Positions 1-16,800 of a stretch of 64,000 nucleotides of DNA are shown piece after piece. Each line of letters opens with the position of its first letter. Position 1 is the stretch's first letter. The DNA lies in NCBI GenBank assembly GCA_964006375.1, contig OZ023265.1, forward strand, positions 168,726,533-168,790,532. The letters are read 5' to 3'. The DNA is from Tillus elongatus (taxonomy: Eukaryota; Arthropoda; Insecta; Coleoptera; Cleridae). The notes beneath the pieces were generated by a model. The model was not told the DNA's origin. It worked only from the letters and a program-made list of their open reading frames with translations, and made no database searches. Both the position numbers and the translations under genes were made by a program.

Positions 1-1037
1 TTAGGAACCGTATTTGAACGAATGATCCTATAGGTATGACCGTAAGTTTAGCGAGCGCAGCAGACCAATCGAGTTGAAGGGACGGGCGTGGCTTAGAAAT
101 ACGTTCCTCCAATACGGTTTTCAATGTATGAGGGGATTAGAATGTGAATTCGCCTGCTCCGTTATTCCCCAGTCTTCTTCCTCTAAACTGTATTCACAAG
201 GACAGATTGACATATAATGAATTTCATTTTTTTCCACTGTTGCTATATTTATTGGGTTCGAGGTTTAATATGTTTCTGAGAATTATTATATGAATTATGG
301 ATGTATAAACGATTGTTTGCTGTGCTGTGTAAACACAAATATACAACAAACGTTTAATTATCAATATCCAATTAATTTATTGTTATATAGATTTCAAGCT
401 ATACAGTTTTCTTAACAGCAGAAAAAAAACGATGCCCCAAATACATAGAAACATTGAATTACTGAGAGAAAATTCTCTAAGATTTTTATACACTACAGGG
501 GTTAGTCAAAAAGTATTAGATCTCCCATGCAGTGGTGATTTCTCCTGGTGAGCTAGGTGTGCGCCGCACACCCTAAAATATAATTAAATTGTGCACAGTT
601 AAATATGTTTTATTTCTTTTTCCCTTAGTCTTAATACACTACATATTTTATGACAATCGATTTAATTTACTTATTTGATTTCATAAATAGTCGGTTAATA
701 GTGACTTGGAATGAAGTAGGTACCACGTCTTCATTCAGAGAATATGAGTAGGTCAATAGCAACTGGGACTGAATTTGGGTTAGGTGTGCGTTGATATTTC
801 CGAACAACTTCAGTCGACAGAGCTGTATTGGTATACAATACAGTCCCCCACCCATGTGTTTGAAATAGTGAGGAAAATACCATTGATTTTAACACTGCAG
901 TGAGCGGTAAAAATACCGCTCAAGACAAATGAATGGAACGCCGGTCTAACAAACGTTGTGATAGCTTTATTTACAAACATTACGACTGCGCTTGCAAAGA
1001 CCACAGTATTCTAGAATCAAAGACTATAATACATTTA
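1..1037. other. No gene recognised (unannotated AT-rich DNA)
   Basis: I see no coding similarity, RNA gene or clear repeat boundary here. The only open frames are around 60 codons and resemble no family I know. Confidence 0.5.
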
Positions 1038-1510
1038 AGTAAATTTTCGTAGAAAAAATTCACTAATAGGGAGATCTCGACTTGTGAATTTTGAAAAATT
1101 GTTTGCAAATGAGCGCGAACTAGGACCCCTAGAACCCATATCCAGGGTCAGTTTAAATTTTTATATGTTATAGGTATCACATCGATAACTCAAAATATAA
1201 TCGGCCGATTTTGATAAAATTTGGCATGTACCTTCCTTCTGTAAATGGCTTGGATAATTTCGTTAGTCAGGAAAATCGGACGAGGTTTTCTGGGAAAATT
1301 TTCAGTTTTTATTCGAAAAAAATTTGTATCTCAAAAAATAAAAAAGATAAGATAACCAAATTTAGTAGGTAGGTTTACGATACAAAAATTAAACTATACA
1401 CTAAAATTTAGATTTCTATGTTGCAAGAAAAAAAAAGTTATAATAAAATATTTTGTGCCAGATCATTTCTATGAAAATTCACTACCATAACGCACTTACT
1501 GCATCCAGGC
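1038..1510 (+). mobile_element. Hairpin-ended repeat (HINE/Helentron-like), copy without a (TA)n array
   Basis: The left end carries the subterminal repeat 'attcacta' followed by 'gagatctcgac' and the block 'agcgcgaactagg'. The right end carries 'gaaaattcactaccataacgc', then a weakened hairpin and a T-run. The core is 'aaaatcggacgaggttttctgg' on this strand. The position that holds a long (TA)n in most other copies is here only 'atatgttataggtatcac' at about 1164-1182. Assignment to HINE/Helentron rests on architecture (subterminal inverted repeats, 3' hairpin, insertion beside T-runs) and not on a protein. Confidence 0.6.
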
Positions 1511-1741
1511 TTTTTACACATTTTATTATTTAGTACCATATTAATATTGAACTACTTTTAATGTTTTCAGTTTTCACCCCGTTCCGGACAGTGCTAACGC
1601 TAACACAAATTTGTGTGAAGAGAAGAGCCTGATAATAATTCCATGTTCTTTTCGTGTTTTAAAGTTTTAAGTGACTTTTTAATTTGTTAGTGTTGCAGTG
1701 GGAAAATAATTTATTTATCTACGTATTATTCCCATATAGGT

Positions 1742-1864
<123 letters not shown>

Positions 1865-2080
1865 GTATTCATAATTTTTAAAACCACCACTAACAGCAAC
1901 TCGTTACCGCACACCCGAACATTTTGGTCAGGAGACGCCACTGATCCCATGTGATAATATCATATTTTGTATACCCCAGTATAGGTACCCCAGTTTTCGA
2001 AATTTTGTTGAGGAGTTATTTCTGAGATTGCAGATTAAAGCTCATCCCCACGTAATGCAACCTGGAAAGTTAATAAAAAG

Positions 2081-3448
<1,368 letters not shown>

Positions 3449-4029
3449 TCTAGCAACTTATCCATCAGTATCGTTCTCATTTTGTGAGCAGGTTTTGATA
3501 CTTGCAAAGAACATTGTCGCATGCTAAAATTAGGCGCTTTTGAAAGCAAACATTGTCCCGGTATTATAAAAGAAATGGGCCAGGTCTGACAATCTACAAA
3601 ATTGTTAGTTGATTGTGCACATGTCACCATCTATAACATTTTGTGTTAACTAAAGCTGTTGTGAAAACATACTACCCGGTTCCGCACCGAGATGGCGTCC
3701 CTGTCTACGTTTTGACATGTTGCAATAATACAAATAATTTCCACTGTTTAGATTTTTATCGACCATTTATATAAATAACATAGCAGTACAGGTAACACCA
3801 TCTGTCTTTGTCCAACATTGTAGATATTGCAATACAGAATTTAAAGTGATGTCGAGGATTATTTTAATTTTAATCTCGAATAACTTTATTTTTCTTTAAT
3901 CAAAATACTTGCAAATTGGTACAGAATCATGTCTGTCTACATTCTTTTAGGTTGTAAATTTTTGTTTCAATTTGAGAGATATTGCGTTTTAAAAAATATT
4001 TTTAAATTTTTTGTTAAGAACAATTGAGC
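3449..4029. other. No gene recognised
   Basis: Nothing recognisable in this stretch. No frame of useful length and no repeat boundary that I can place. Confidence 0.45.
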
Positions 4030-4134
4030 GTTAAGATCTGATGAACGCACTCATCCAAGCCATTAACAAAATAAGGGTAATTCCCAAATATGGTCCAAAT
4101 CAGTTAAGTATCTTTTGAGTTATCGGTTGGATAC

Positions 4135-5112
<978 letters not shown>

Positions 5113-5168
<56 letters not shown>
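5113..5168. repeat. (TA)n microsatellite
   Basis: TA run on the right side of the foldback element, continuing the interrupted array. Confidence 0.95.
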
Positions 5169-5172
<4 letters not shown>

Positions 5173-5246
5173 ATTTTAGCTGACCATGGAAATTGGTTTC
5201 AGGGGCCCCAATTCGAGCTCATTTGAAGAAATTTTCCGAAAGTCTC

Positions 5247-6647
5247 ACTCACTGGAAAACTGCTCGAGTACAACCCATCCCCAAGAAAGGATCCAAAGCG
5301 CTTCCTAGCAACTACAGGCCTATTTCTCTCCTTTCAGTCATCTCTAAAGTGATGGAAAAGTATATAAACACCGAACTACTAAAATTCCTTGAAAAACACA
5401 GTCTAATCCACGACAGGCAATATGGATTCCGTCAGCGCAGATCGACTGCCGACCTCCTTTCCTTTGTCACCCATTTTTGGAACAAGTCTATGGAACAACA
5501 CGGTGAATCCCAGATTGTTGCTCTAGACATATCCAAAGCATTCGACCAGGTCTGGCACGCAGCGCTTCTTAATAAACTTCCGGCCTATGGCCTACCACCA
5601 AAACTTTGTACCTGGACAGTAAATTTCCTCTCCAACAGGAGCATATCTGTTGTTGTGGATGGCCATTCCTCTAAACTGTATCCAATTAATGCAGGAGTTC
5701 CTCAAGGTTCAGCTTTAGCCCCTACTTTGTTTCTTCTCCACATCAATGACCTCCTCTCTAGCACATCCAACCCAGTTCACAGTTACGCGGACGACAGCAC
5801 CCTCCACTCAAACATACAATATTCTAAGCCTGTCTCTTTAGCCCAATTAGATGAGGATCGCAGACTCATGGAGGGTTCTGTCTCCGTAGACCTCCAAAAA
5901 ATATTAGACTGGGGAAGTAGAAATCTTGTACAATTCAACCCCACCAAAACTAAGTCTTGCTTTCTTTCTCACAAGAGATACAGCAGCCCTAGACCGATCA
6001 CAATGAACAACTAAGTTATTCAAAGTAATGAGTCCTTTTCTCTTGTTGGCATTTCTGTGGATCGAAATCTTAATTGGCACCAACATGTTACATCAATTGC
6101 AGAAGCGGCTGCTAAGAAATTGGGTTTCCTCTTCCGGGCTCGCAAATACTTTTCACCAACTAATCTCTATACCTTATACACTTCACAAATAAGGCCAAAC
6201 CTCGAATACTGCTCCCACATCTGGGGTGCAGCAGCCGCTTCTACACTCGCTATCCTGGACTCCATTCAAAAGAGAGCTATACGTCTCATCGGTGACCCTA
6301 CCCTCACCCAAAGGCTTCCATCCCTTGCCCACCGACGTGCCGTTGGTGACCTCTCTCTTTTTTATAGATATCTGCACGGGCACTGCTCAGAGGAGCTTTC
6401 CTCCATAATTCCCCCACCTGCTGCCCCCAGCAGATCTACCAGGGGAACAGAGCGAATGCACCCTTTTAATGTCCAGGTCACCAGACATAGAACATCTTGT
6501 TATGCCCGCTCTTTTGTCCCGAGGACTTCCAAGTTGTGGAATTCCTTGCCGGCACATGTTTTTCCTTCTCCTCCGAACCTCCAAACCTTCAAGTCCAGAA
6601 TTAACAAGCTGCCTCTTTCCTCCTTGTCAACACCCACGGTACGATAG
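5247..6647 (+). pseudogene. LINE reverse transcriptase, one in-frame stop
   Basis: RT motifs appear in order: NYRPISLLSVISKVMEK, ALDISKAFDQVWH (motif A), AGVPQGSALAPTLFLLHINDL (motif B, entered just after the palm start) and SYADDSTLH (motif C, YADD catalytic pair). A TAA at 6012-6014 splits the frame, but the reading frame is unchanged after it and continues through ISVDRNLNWHQHVTSI to a natural stop at 6645. It is missing the N-terminal endonuclease and RT fingers. Apart from the single stop this is the best preserved copy of this LINE in the window. Confidence 0.85.
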
Positions 6648-6697
6648 TATTTAGGCTGTAAGCCCTCGTGGTGTGTTGTTGACATAAAAAAAAAACC
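5247..6697 (+). mobile_element. 5'-truncated LINE (jockey/CR1-type RT), copy a
   Basis: A non-LTR retrotransposon fragment ending in an A-run (6687-6697), inserted in a hairpin repeat between 'gaaagtctcac' and 'catcgatacc'. Only the C-terminal two thirds of the reverse transcriptase and the thumb/C-terminal region remain; endonuclease is absent. Four copies lie in the window (here, 16.8, 26.9 and 62.3 kb), all truncated at the 5' end as expected for target-primed reverse transcription. Clade placement is from RT motif style and is tentative. Confidence 0.85.
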
Positions 6698-6745
6698 ATC
6701 GATACCTATCTATTAGTGAATTTTCTTAATGAAAATTCACTAGTA

Positions 6746-7494
6746 AGTAAACAAAACCAAAACTCTACAAAAATATCATTACCGAGTTGTTGAAGTTACG
6801 CAGCAATCCTTGACAGTATTATTTAAGGGACACATATTTGGAAAAAAAGGGAAGAGTTAGAGCAAAGAAGAAGACTCCTGCAACATCTACCCGAATTGGT
6901 GAAGTGCGGAAGTTACAATGAAATAAAAAAGGTATTGGAGACAGGGCCATAGTTGCGACGACCAGGCGACATCGCATTCAGACTGTGATGTGATATTAGA
7001 CGATTACCATCATTTTAAACATCATAGTAAACATAATATAACACAAAGTGTCCATCTGTATACACTATGTATAAACACTGTCCTTTAAGCGGATTAATTT
7101 TTCCATCTCGGTGACATTAACTAGGAGTTAAAGTTCAATAGATCTGGCACATGCAGGAGCGACACACAATAGGCCGCAGCATTTATAAAAAGCTTGTTAA
7201 ATACTTTACAATATGTTCTGTGAGTATGGAAGGTCGTCACCGGGGGGTGGTGGTGGCTAGGGTGGCTATCGAAACTGCACTAGACCATATGTGCACCACC
7301 ACAGAGCAGGTGTCTCCACTCAATACGCAAGCTGGATATTATGCTACTGGATGCTGCTCGATATACCCTGCGTGCTCTCTCTAATTAGACTGATTTAGTG
7401 TATGCCTGAGACTGTCTTTGTATATCCTCTATACCAGATTACATAACTAAGGCGGATTTTTGTGATCCCACTAAGCAAAGATAAAAATAAAATT
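6746..7494. other. No gene recognised
   Basis: No family recognised. A short G-rich patch lies near 7239-7262. A 77-codon frame at 7151-7384 has no recognisable motif and I do not call it a gene. Confidence 0.4.
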
Positions 7495-7638
7495 CGGGGC
7501 GCAGCAAGTGCGTTATAGTAGTGACTTTTCATAAAAATTGTACACTATCAAAGACTATCATTATACAGCATATTAGTAAAGTTAATACTTTAAACTTACA
7601 AAGACCTTGAAAATCGATTTTAGAGGTTCTTGTACGCG

Positions 7639-7960
7639 AGCTACAGCACCCTGTATAATGCTGTACTGATATCTCGTGTTAGTATACTAATAGAATGGAA
7701 GCAGTCGTTCAACGCGGAAATAATAAACTGCTGATTAATTATAGTCAACATAATTATTAAGTTGTTTTATTTTATAATGTTAGCTAAGCATATTCGACTT
7801 TATATATACAAGTAAGATAGAATATTATGTTAGAATATATTACGAATGTTTCAACAATAAACATCGTGTATTTCTCCTTTGTTTTAAAATTATAATTAAA
7901 CTTGTAATTTCGAAATAAAGTTTTTTTGTTTTGAAGTTCCAAAAGGGCATTATCCAAACT
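7639..7960 (+). repeat. 5' LTR
   Basis: 322 bp, ending in 'gccaaaagggcatt'-type sequence shared with the 3' remnant at 8962-9034 ('attaaacttg...aatttcgaaataaag...ggcattatccaaact'). A tRNA-complementary primer site follows directly. Start fixed by the CGCG duplication. Confidence 0.85.
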
Positions 7961-7971
7961 GGCGCAGTCGT
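7960..7971 (+). promoter_or_regulatory. Primer binding site of the LTR element
   Basis: The sequence tggcgcagtcgt directly follows the LTR. TGGCGCAGTCG-type sites are typical of gypsy-group elements that prime from a host tRNA 3' end. Confidence 0.75.
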
Positions 7972-8424
7972 TAGTATAGGTTTAAGTGTATTTTTGACAA
8001 AAATCGCAAAGGTACACGTCGATTTTTATCGTTAAAAACCTGCAACCTAGAAAATTTAAAGTGACAAACATCGTCAACGAGGAAGGACATCATCGCCAAC
8101 CTCAACAGCAGAAGCCATCAACAGCAGAAGCCACCACTAGCAGAAGACAACACAGCCACAAAAGGAAGGGCATCATCGCCAACCTCGAAGGGCAAAGTCA
8201 AGTATAGATATAAGTGACCAAAAATCGTCAGCGAAGAAGGACAACATTGCCGACTTCATAATTAAGCGAATGGAAAAATTATTGTGAGTAGTTTTCATTA
8301 TCCTTTATAAATTTATCCCATAGATTTTATAATTGTGTATGTCTGACTCAGATAAAACTTTTAATAGCATTTCTAGACAACATATTATTAAACCAGTCAA
8401 ATTAGTGTTAAATTTACTAAATAA

Positions 8425-8960
8425 TTTTACGTTAAAAATAAAAATATTAAAATAACTGAACAAAACGTTGCTGCACAAACCAAAATTGAATCTTATCATA
8501 TTAATGCAATTTCCAGTTATGACGGGGATCAAGCCACTTTGGCATTATTTATTGGAGCTTTTGAAAATTTCTTATCATCTTTTGTTGATACACAAAATTT
8601 AAATAATGACCGCAATAATTGGATTCTTAGAATAATAGTAAATAAACTAGAGGGAAGAGCAAAATCTTTAATCGCTAGTAGAGAAGATGCCACAAATTGG
8701 CCCCGAATAAAACTTCTCTTACAGCAATATTTTTCAGACCAGAGAGATGAAGATTGTTTAGCTAGAGACTTAATGTTACTTAAACCTAATCAAAATGAAA
8801 CGCCATATCAATTTGGTATGCGAATACAAGATGCTAGAAGTTTGCTACAAAATAAATTAGGATTAACTATAGATGATAACAATATTCGTTTAGTAAAAAT
8901 GAAATTTATGACAAAATAGCCTTGCAGATCTTTTTACATGGACTGCACGGGCAATTAGGA
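8425..8960 (+). pseudogene. gag fragment of the LTR element
   Basis: The frame opens after a stop at 8422 and runs to a stop at 8917, with residues such as SYDGDQATLALFIGAFENFL and later QYFSDQRDEDCLARDL. This is the pattern of gypsy-type capsid (gag) N-terminal halves. A frameshift near 8905 then restores a gag-like continuation (YDKIALQIFLHGLHGQLG) until the deletion joins it to the LTR remnant at about 8961. Capsid C-terminus, nucleocapsid, protease, RT and integrase are absent. An upstream start codon is not evident, so the gag N-terminus is probably damaged too. Confidence 0.75.
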
Positions 8961-8961
8961 C

Positions 8962-9034
8962 TATAATTAAACTTGTTGTAATTTCGAAATAAAGTTTTTT
9001 TGTTTTGAAGTGCCAAAAGGGCATTATCCAAACT
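8962..9034 (+). repeat. 3' LTR remnant (last ~73 bp)
   Basis: Matches the end of the 5' LTR (7890-7960) and stops at the CGCG target duplication. The left part of this LTR was removed with pol. Confidence 0.85.
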
Positions 9035-9152
9035 CGCGCACATTTGAAGAAATCCTTAGAAAGTGTTACCATCGTATCACTCTATTATCAAAAAAATCTT
9101 GTGTTCTAACTCCTGTTGAGAAAAATAAAACATAGAAAAACATACATTCATC

Positions 9153-9214
9153 AAGCTGGATTCGATCGCGTAACTGTCTGGATAGGAGGCAAGGGCGAGG
9201 TCCCCGGCGCCATT
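9153..9214 (-). repeat. tRNA-like module (decayed) in composite repeat, copy 1
   Basis: On the minus strand a B-box-like 'cgatcgaatccagc' and an A-box-like stretch occur at tRNA spacing. The same module in copy 2 (34955-35020) is better preserved. I regard it as a tRNA-derived SINE head and not a functional tRNA. Confidence 0.5.
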
Positions 9215-9341
9215 TAAGTATATTTCAACCAACGTTTTATTTGCTTGATACTTTAGATCGGCTTCATGCCCGGGATATTATATTTAAAGTATACGTAATT
9301 AATTACAGAATTAGTAGAACTACCATTGAAATACATCCAAC

Positions 9342-11217
<1,876 letters not shown>

Positions 11218-11439
11218 TGTTTCGATCTTATATTCGTCTTATGTTCAAGTTCAAAGATAAAAGAAACTATTTTAGAATCATTTTTATAGAGCTTGATTTT
11301 GTACTATATTATACGACAGCATTATTTATCTATGCTGCGCTAAAACTGTATTTGAGGCTGTTCATAAAGCTACAAATATAGTGTCTTTTAATAATTGATT
11401 GAATCCCCCAGTTAAATAATAATCACTTGGCATATTTTT

Positions 11440-12016
11440 AATTTTCATAATTTACATGTTTGGAGTGATGAAAATCCAAAAGCTATTCCCCATCTTCTTT
11501 CAACGGCAATTTAAAGTAAACGTTTGGGCAGGTATTGTTGGTGGCAATTTAATCGGCCCAGTGGTTATACCTTATCCATTAGCTCGACCTGTTTACTTGG
11601 ACTTTATAAAGAACAGATTGCCCCAATTGCTTGAAGACCTTTGTTAGCAAATTTGACAAGACTTAATTTTTATGCACGACGGGGCTCCACCCCATTTCAC
11701 GCTTCCTGTAATAAACTATCTCAACGAAAACTACCCTAGAAGATGGATTGGAAGTGAAGATAATGCACTTATAAGGTGGCCACCTAGATCTCCTGACATC
11801 ACGCCATTAGACTTTTTTCTTATGGGGCACCTTGAACGAAAAAGTATACCGTACGCCTGTTGAAACCCAGGAGGAATGATGGGAAAGAATAGTCGCACCT
11901 GCTGACGAGATACGTCAAATTCTTGGTTTTTTTTAGTAATGTAAGAAATTCACTTCTACACCGAGCAAATGCCTGTATTAGGCAAAATGGCGAATACCTT
12001 GAACACATATTAAGGT
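11440..12016 (+). pseudogene. Mariner-like transposase relic M0 (catalytic half)
   Basis: Reading across frames gives WSDENP (first catalytic D), NVWAGIVGGNLIGPVV, FMHDGAPPHF (second D) and RSPDITPLDFFL (third D). These are Tc1/mariner-superfamily DDE/D landmarks. Forty-three residues separate the second and third D in this damaged copy; related copies in the window give 41. Stops interrupt at 11510 and 11645 and a frameshift follows the third D. The N-terminal DNA-binding region is absent: the copy starts directly after the composite repeat. Confidence 0.8.

Positions 12017-13525
<1,509 letters not shown>

Positions 13526-13612
<87 letters not shown>
13526..13612. repeat. (TA)n microsatellite between two insertions
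   Basis: TA run lying between the 720-bp element and mariner-like element M1. Confidence 0.95.
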
Positions 13613-13616
<4 letters not shown>

Positions 13617-15494
13617 ATGGCGCATTGAAAACGAAACAGACCGATTTGCGTCCAGAGAATTTTTTTTTTAAGAAACGCTAAAATACGTCAATTTTAATAT
13701 TGAGTGGGACATGTTTTGACATAAAACTCAACTTTGTCACATCAACCCCTTAAGGGTGGTGATAACAACCCATATATTTTAAATAGGGAACATGGGTTGA
13801 GTGTTACATCATTTGAAAGCTCTTTCTTTTCTGAATTCAGCGCGCAAATTTTTTTGGAAGTTTTATTAACTCGTTTAAAAATTATTCACAGTTGAAGATG
13901 CAAAAACGCATTTTACTCATTCCGATAAGAAATGTGCTGATAGTCAATGTTTTGTTGGTTTGTAAACAAAAAATTGACTATCAGAACATTTCTTATCGGA
14001 ATGAGAGAAATGCGGTTTATTATTTCAGTTTATAGGTCGGTTTGATACTTGATAGTACTACCGAAAATTAATTTCACAATGGTGTATTCTGTAGAAGAAA
14101 AAGTTGAATTAATTACTCTTTTTTTTCAAAAACGATGACTGTGCCAACCGTACCACAAATTTCTTTAATGAACGACATTCGAAGAGACATGTTAACAGAA
14201 AATATATTTTGGAGTTAGTTGCAAAGTGGTTCAGTAGCCAACAAAAAAACGGGATCCTGAACGTGAATTTCCGGTTAGAAATGAGACTACTGAGATTGAA
14301 GTTTTAGGATAAATTTCTGCAGACCCAAATTTGAGCACGAGAAAATTGGCCACTGTTTCAAACATCAAAAGAAGAACTATTCAGCGAATATTGAAGCATC
14401 ATAAATTTCACCCGTATGAAATTAATCTTGTACAACAACTGAAAGAAGATGATTTTGATCGGCGGCTGGAGTTTTGTGAAGTTATGACTGCACGAATAGC
14501 TGATAACGGGGACTTTCTGTTCAATATCTGTTTTTCAGGCGAGTGTACGTTTTTATTAAACTCTACAGTCAATCGTCATAATTGTCGTTATTGGGCAGAT
14601 AATAATCCAAGAAATTTTCACACTCACTCCACAGAAATTGAATGTCTGGACTGTCATTTTTGGAGACCGTTTAATCGGACCAATTTTTCTTGATGGCAAT
14701 TTAAGTGGCGAAACGTATTTGGAGTTACTAGAAGATATCGTTTGCCCTATACTAATTGACATTGTTGAAAATGATGATCGCTATCAAGAAAATCAATTAG
14801 TGTTTCAACAAGATGGAGCTCCTCCGCATTTTTCACAACGTGTTAGGAAGTTTTTTAACAGAGAGTTTCCAGAGTAATGGATTGGGCGTAGAGGTGCTAT
14901 TGAATGCCCCCCCCCCAGATCATCAGATTTAACTCCTTTAGACTTTTTTCTATGGGGCCATTTAAAGAGTATAATTTTCGCAACAGAACCGGAGTTTCTG
15001 GAAGCATTACGATGACGCATTGTTGAAGAATGCCGTCTAATAACTCCACAAATGCTCCAGAATGTCAGAGCTCGTTTTGAACAAAATTTGTACTTTTGTA
15101 TGGAAGCTGGTGGTCAACAATTTGAACGTTTACTTAACTGAATAAACATTTTTGAACGTTTGGTTTCGTCTTTTAGTTTCTTTTAACGAAAAATTGACTA
15201 ATTAGTGCATTTCTTATCACAATGAATGAAATACGTTCTTGCAACTCCAACGGTGAATAATTTTTAAACGAGTTGATAACACTAAAAAAAAATTCGTGTG
15301 CGGAATTCATAAAAGAAAGAGCTTTCAAATGATGTAACACTCGACCCATGTTCCCTATTTAAAATATAAGGGTTGTTATCACCACCCTTAAGGGGTTGAT
15401 GTGACAAAGCTGAGTTTTATGTCACAACATGTCCCCCTCAATATTAAAATTGACGTGTTTCAGCGTTTGGTCTGTTTCGTTTTCAATGCCCACC

Positions 15495-15497
<3 letters not shown>
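13613..15497 (+). mobile_element. Mariner-like element M1 with ~320-bp TIRs
   Basis: The outer ~320 bp at each side are inverted copies: 'gcattgaaaacgaaacagacc' near 13623 and its inverse near 15465-15485, through 'aggggttgatgtgacaaag' and 'agagctttcaaatgatgtaac'. The right end is CACCCTG|TA, the left a degraded version. TA repeats flank both sides, so it landed in a microsatellite. Inside lies a degenerate transposase (14079-15141). An extra local hairpin (13910-14012) sits at the inner edge of the left TIR. Confidence 0.85.
14079..15141 (+). pseudogene. Mariner-like (DD41D-type) transposase pseudogene, M1
   Basis: Begins ATG at 14079 (MVYSVEEKVELITLFF), shifts frame, and continues through KYILELVAKWFS, STRKLATVSNIKRRTIQRIL (helix-turn-helix), FHPYEINLVQQL, NVWTVIFGDRLIGPIFLDG, VFQQDGAPPHFS and LTPLDFFLWGHLK, ending near 15141. 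The first catalytic aspartate appears replaced (SGEC where related copies have SDE). A TAA follows FNREFPE and a homopolymeric C run (14907-14915) shifts the frame. Spacing of the last two D residues is 41-42. Not functional. Confidence 0.85.

Positions 15498-15498
<1 letters not shown>

Positions 15499-15578
<80 letters not shown>
15499..15578. repeat. (TA)n microsatellite
   Basis: TA run to the right of M1. It is followed by the conserved terminal block of a hairpin repeat (15579-15660), showing that the host array belonged to that family. Confidence 0.95.
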
Positions 15579-15580
<2 letters not shown>

Positions 15581-15660
15581 TCGCTCATCTGAAGACATTT
15601 TTCAAAAGCTTTTCATCGTAACCTCTCTATTAGCGAATTTTTCTTAATGAAAATTCGATA
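15579..15660 (-). mobile_element. Terminal block of hairpin-ended repeat
   Basis: 'cgctcatctgaagacatttttc' through 'ctctattagcgaatttttcttaatgaaaattcgatag', the family's subterminal palindrome. Its core side is not recognisable left of the stacked insertions. Confidence 0.65.
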
Positions 15661-16800
15661 GTGGCAACTTTCGGTTTAACCGGAAGTGGAAGAACTGTCA
15701 GGAGTTTAATCACCCGAAAACTGTTTACTACACGCGTAAAATGCCAGGAAAAATGTTTCGAGGTTTCTGAAATATGTACCTCGTGACTTTCTGGCTGGAT
15801 ACACCGTATATGGAAATGTAAAAATGGATTTAGTTGTAAATGTAGAACTCTGATTATTGTTTATTTGATATTAATTGTATGGGTGAAGTTTGTAACCTGT
15901 GATGAGCACTGATAAGTACAATTTGGAGAACCCAACTCATCACAATAAAGTTTCTAGACCTGACGATCGTTTCGAATTTAGCGTCATGAATAAACCATTC
16001 ATCCCTCTGACGACGCTTACATTGTTAGCGAAACGATCTTCAGGTCTAAAAACTGTATGTTGATGAATTGGATTCTCAAATTGTACTTACTGATATTTGA
16101 GCACCTTTCACTGACGTTTTTCTGCTACACCCGGTATGTTAGAATGTTTCTTTTTTCATTATTTTCATTACAAGAGACTTTTAAATAGGTGGAGTAACTG
16201 AGTTGTCTCATTTAGATGGCGGCCTTATTCAATTCTCGCATTGTCATGTTCGCAAAGTGTTACTCCAAATCATATTTCACTGAAGATACCCCTAAAGAGT
16301 CGCGATCTAATCAGTGAAAATTAATAGGCGGCCTGTTATGCCAGAAATAAAGCACGGACATAAGAAACAAAAGAGAATTCTTTTGGTTGAGTAGCTTATG
16401 GTGTGAGTTTAGCAGCATATAGTGCCTCTTCTACGTGTGTCATTAATCATTTTTATAATGAAATAGCAATTACTGGTTTAGAGTTGCTGTTATGTCTCTT
16501 GCTCTTCGCTATTTCTAATCTGACGGAGTTGTTTTCAAATTGATTATAGATACCATCGCTAATGGACCGTACGGACTTTTTAAAAGTCACTCAACAATTA
16601 TCAACAGAGTCATTTATTAAAGGCTTCAAAATTGAATTGTAACTGTCTTTAAACAGTGATAAATCTGGTACGTTTTTACAATGAAAATACTTGAAAAATG
16701 TAACGAAAATCAATTAATTTAGATAGCTGAAAAAAGTTCAGACTTCTATGAATAACGTAATTCTTGATGAACTATTTTATATGAGTTGAACAACCAATTT
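15661..16800. other. No gene recognised; contains one foldback hairpin
   Basis: No coding similarity. The only structure is the inverted repeat at 15898-16106, listed separately. Confidence 0.4.
15898..16106. repeat. Imperfect foldback hairpin (~75-bp arms)
   Basis: 'gatgagcactgataagtacaatttgg ... cctgacgatcgtttcg' (15898-15977) is inverted at 16029-16106 with a loop of about 50 bp. Likely a small foldback MITE. No target duplication identified. Confidence 0.65.

Larger units (their letters stand above)
7639..9034 (+). mobile_element. Internally deleted gypsy-type LTR retrotransposon
   Basis: Flanked by CGCG on both sides (7635-7638, 9035-9038), a 4-bp target duplication confirmed by the uninterrupted copy near 34460. 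The 5' LTR spans 7639-7960 (begins AG, ends ACT, as in several gypsy/17.6-type elements) and is followed by a primer binding site 'tggcgcagtcg' at 7960-7970. After a leader (7970-8420) comes a gag fragment; pol and most of the 3' LTR are gone. Only the last ~73 bp of the 3' LTR (8962-9034) remain. The leader carries short imperfect direct repeats (CAACAGCAGAAGCC units near 8100-8145). Confidence 0.85.

Noticed and set aside
7151..7384. 77-codon frame as a gene
   Set aside because: No motif, no similarity I recognise and no neighbouring exon signals.
13613..15497. Functional transposase in M1
   Set aside because: First catalytic aspartate looks replaced, with stops and a shifted C run.
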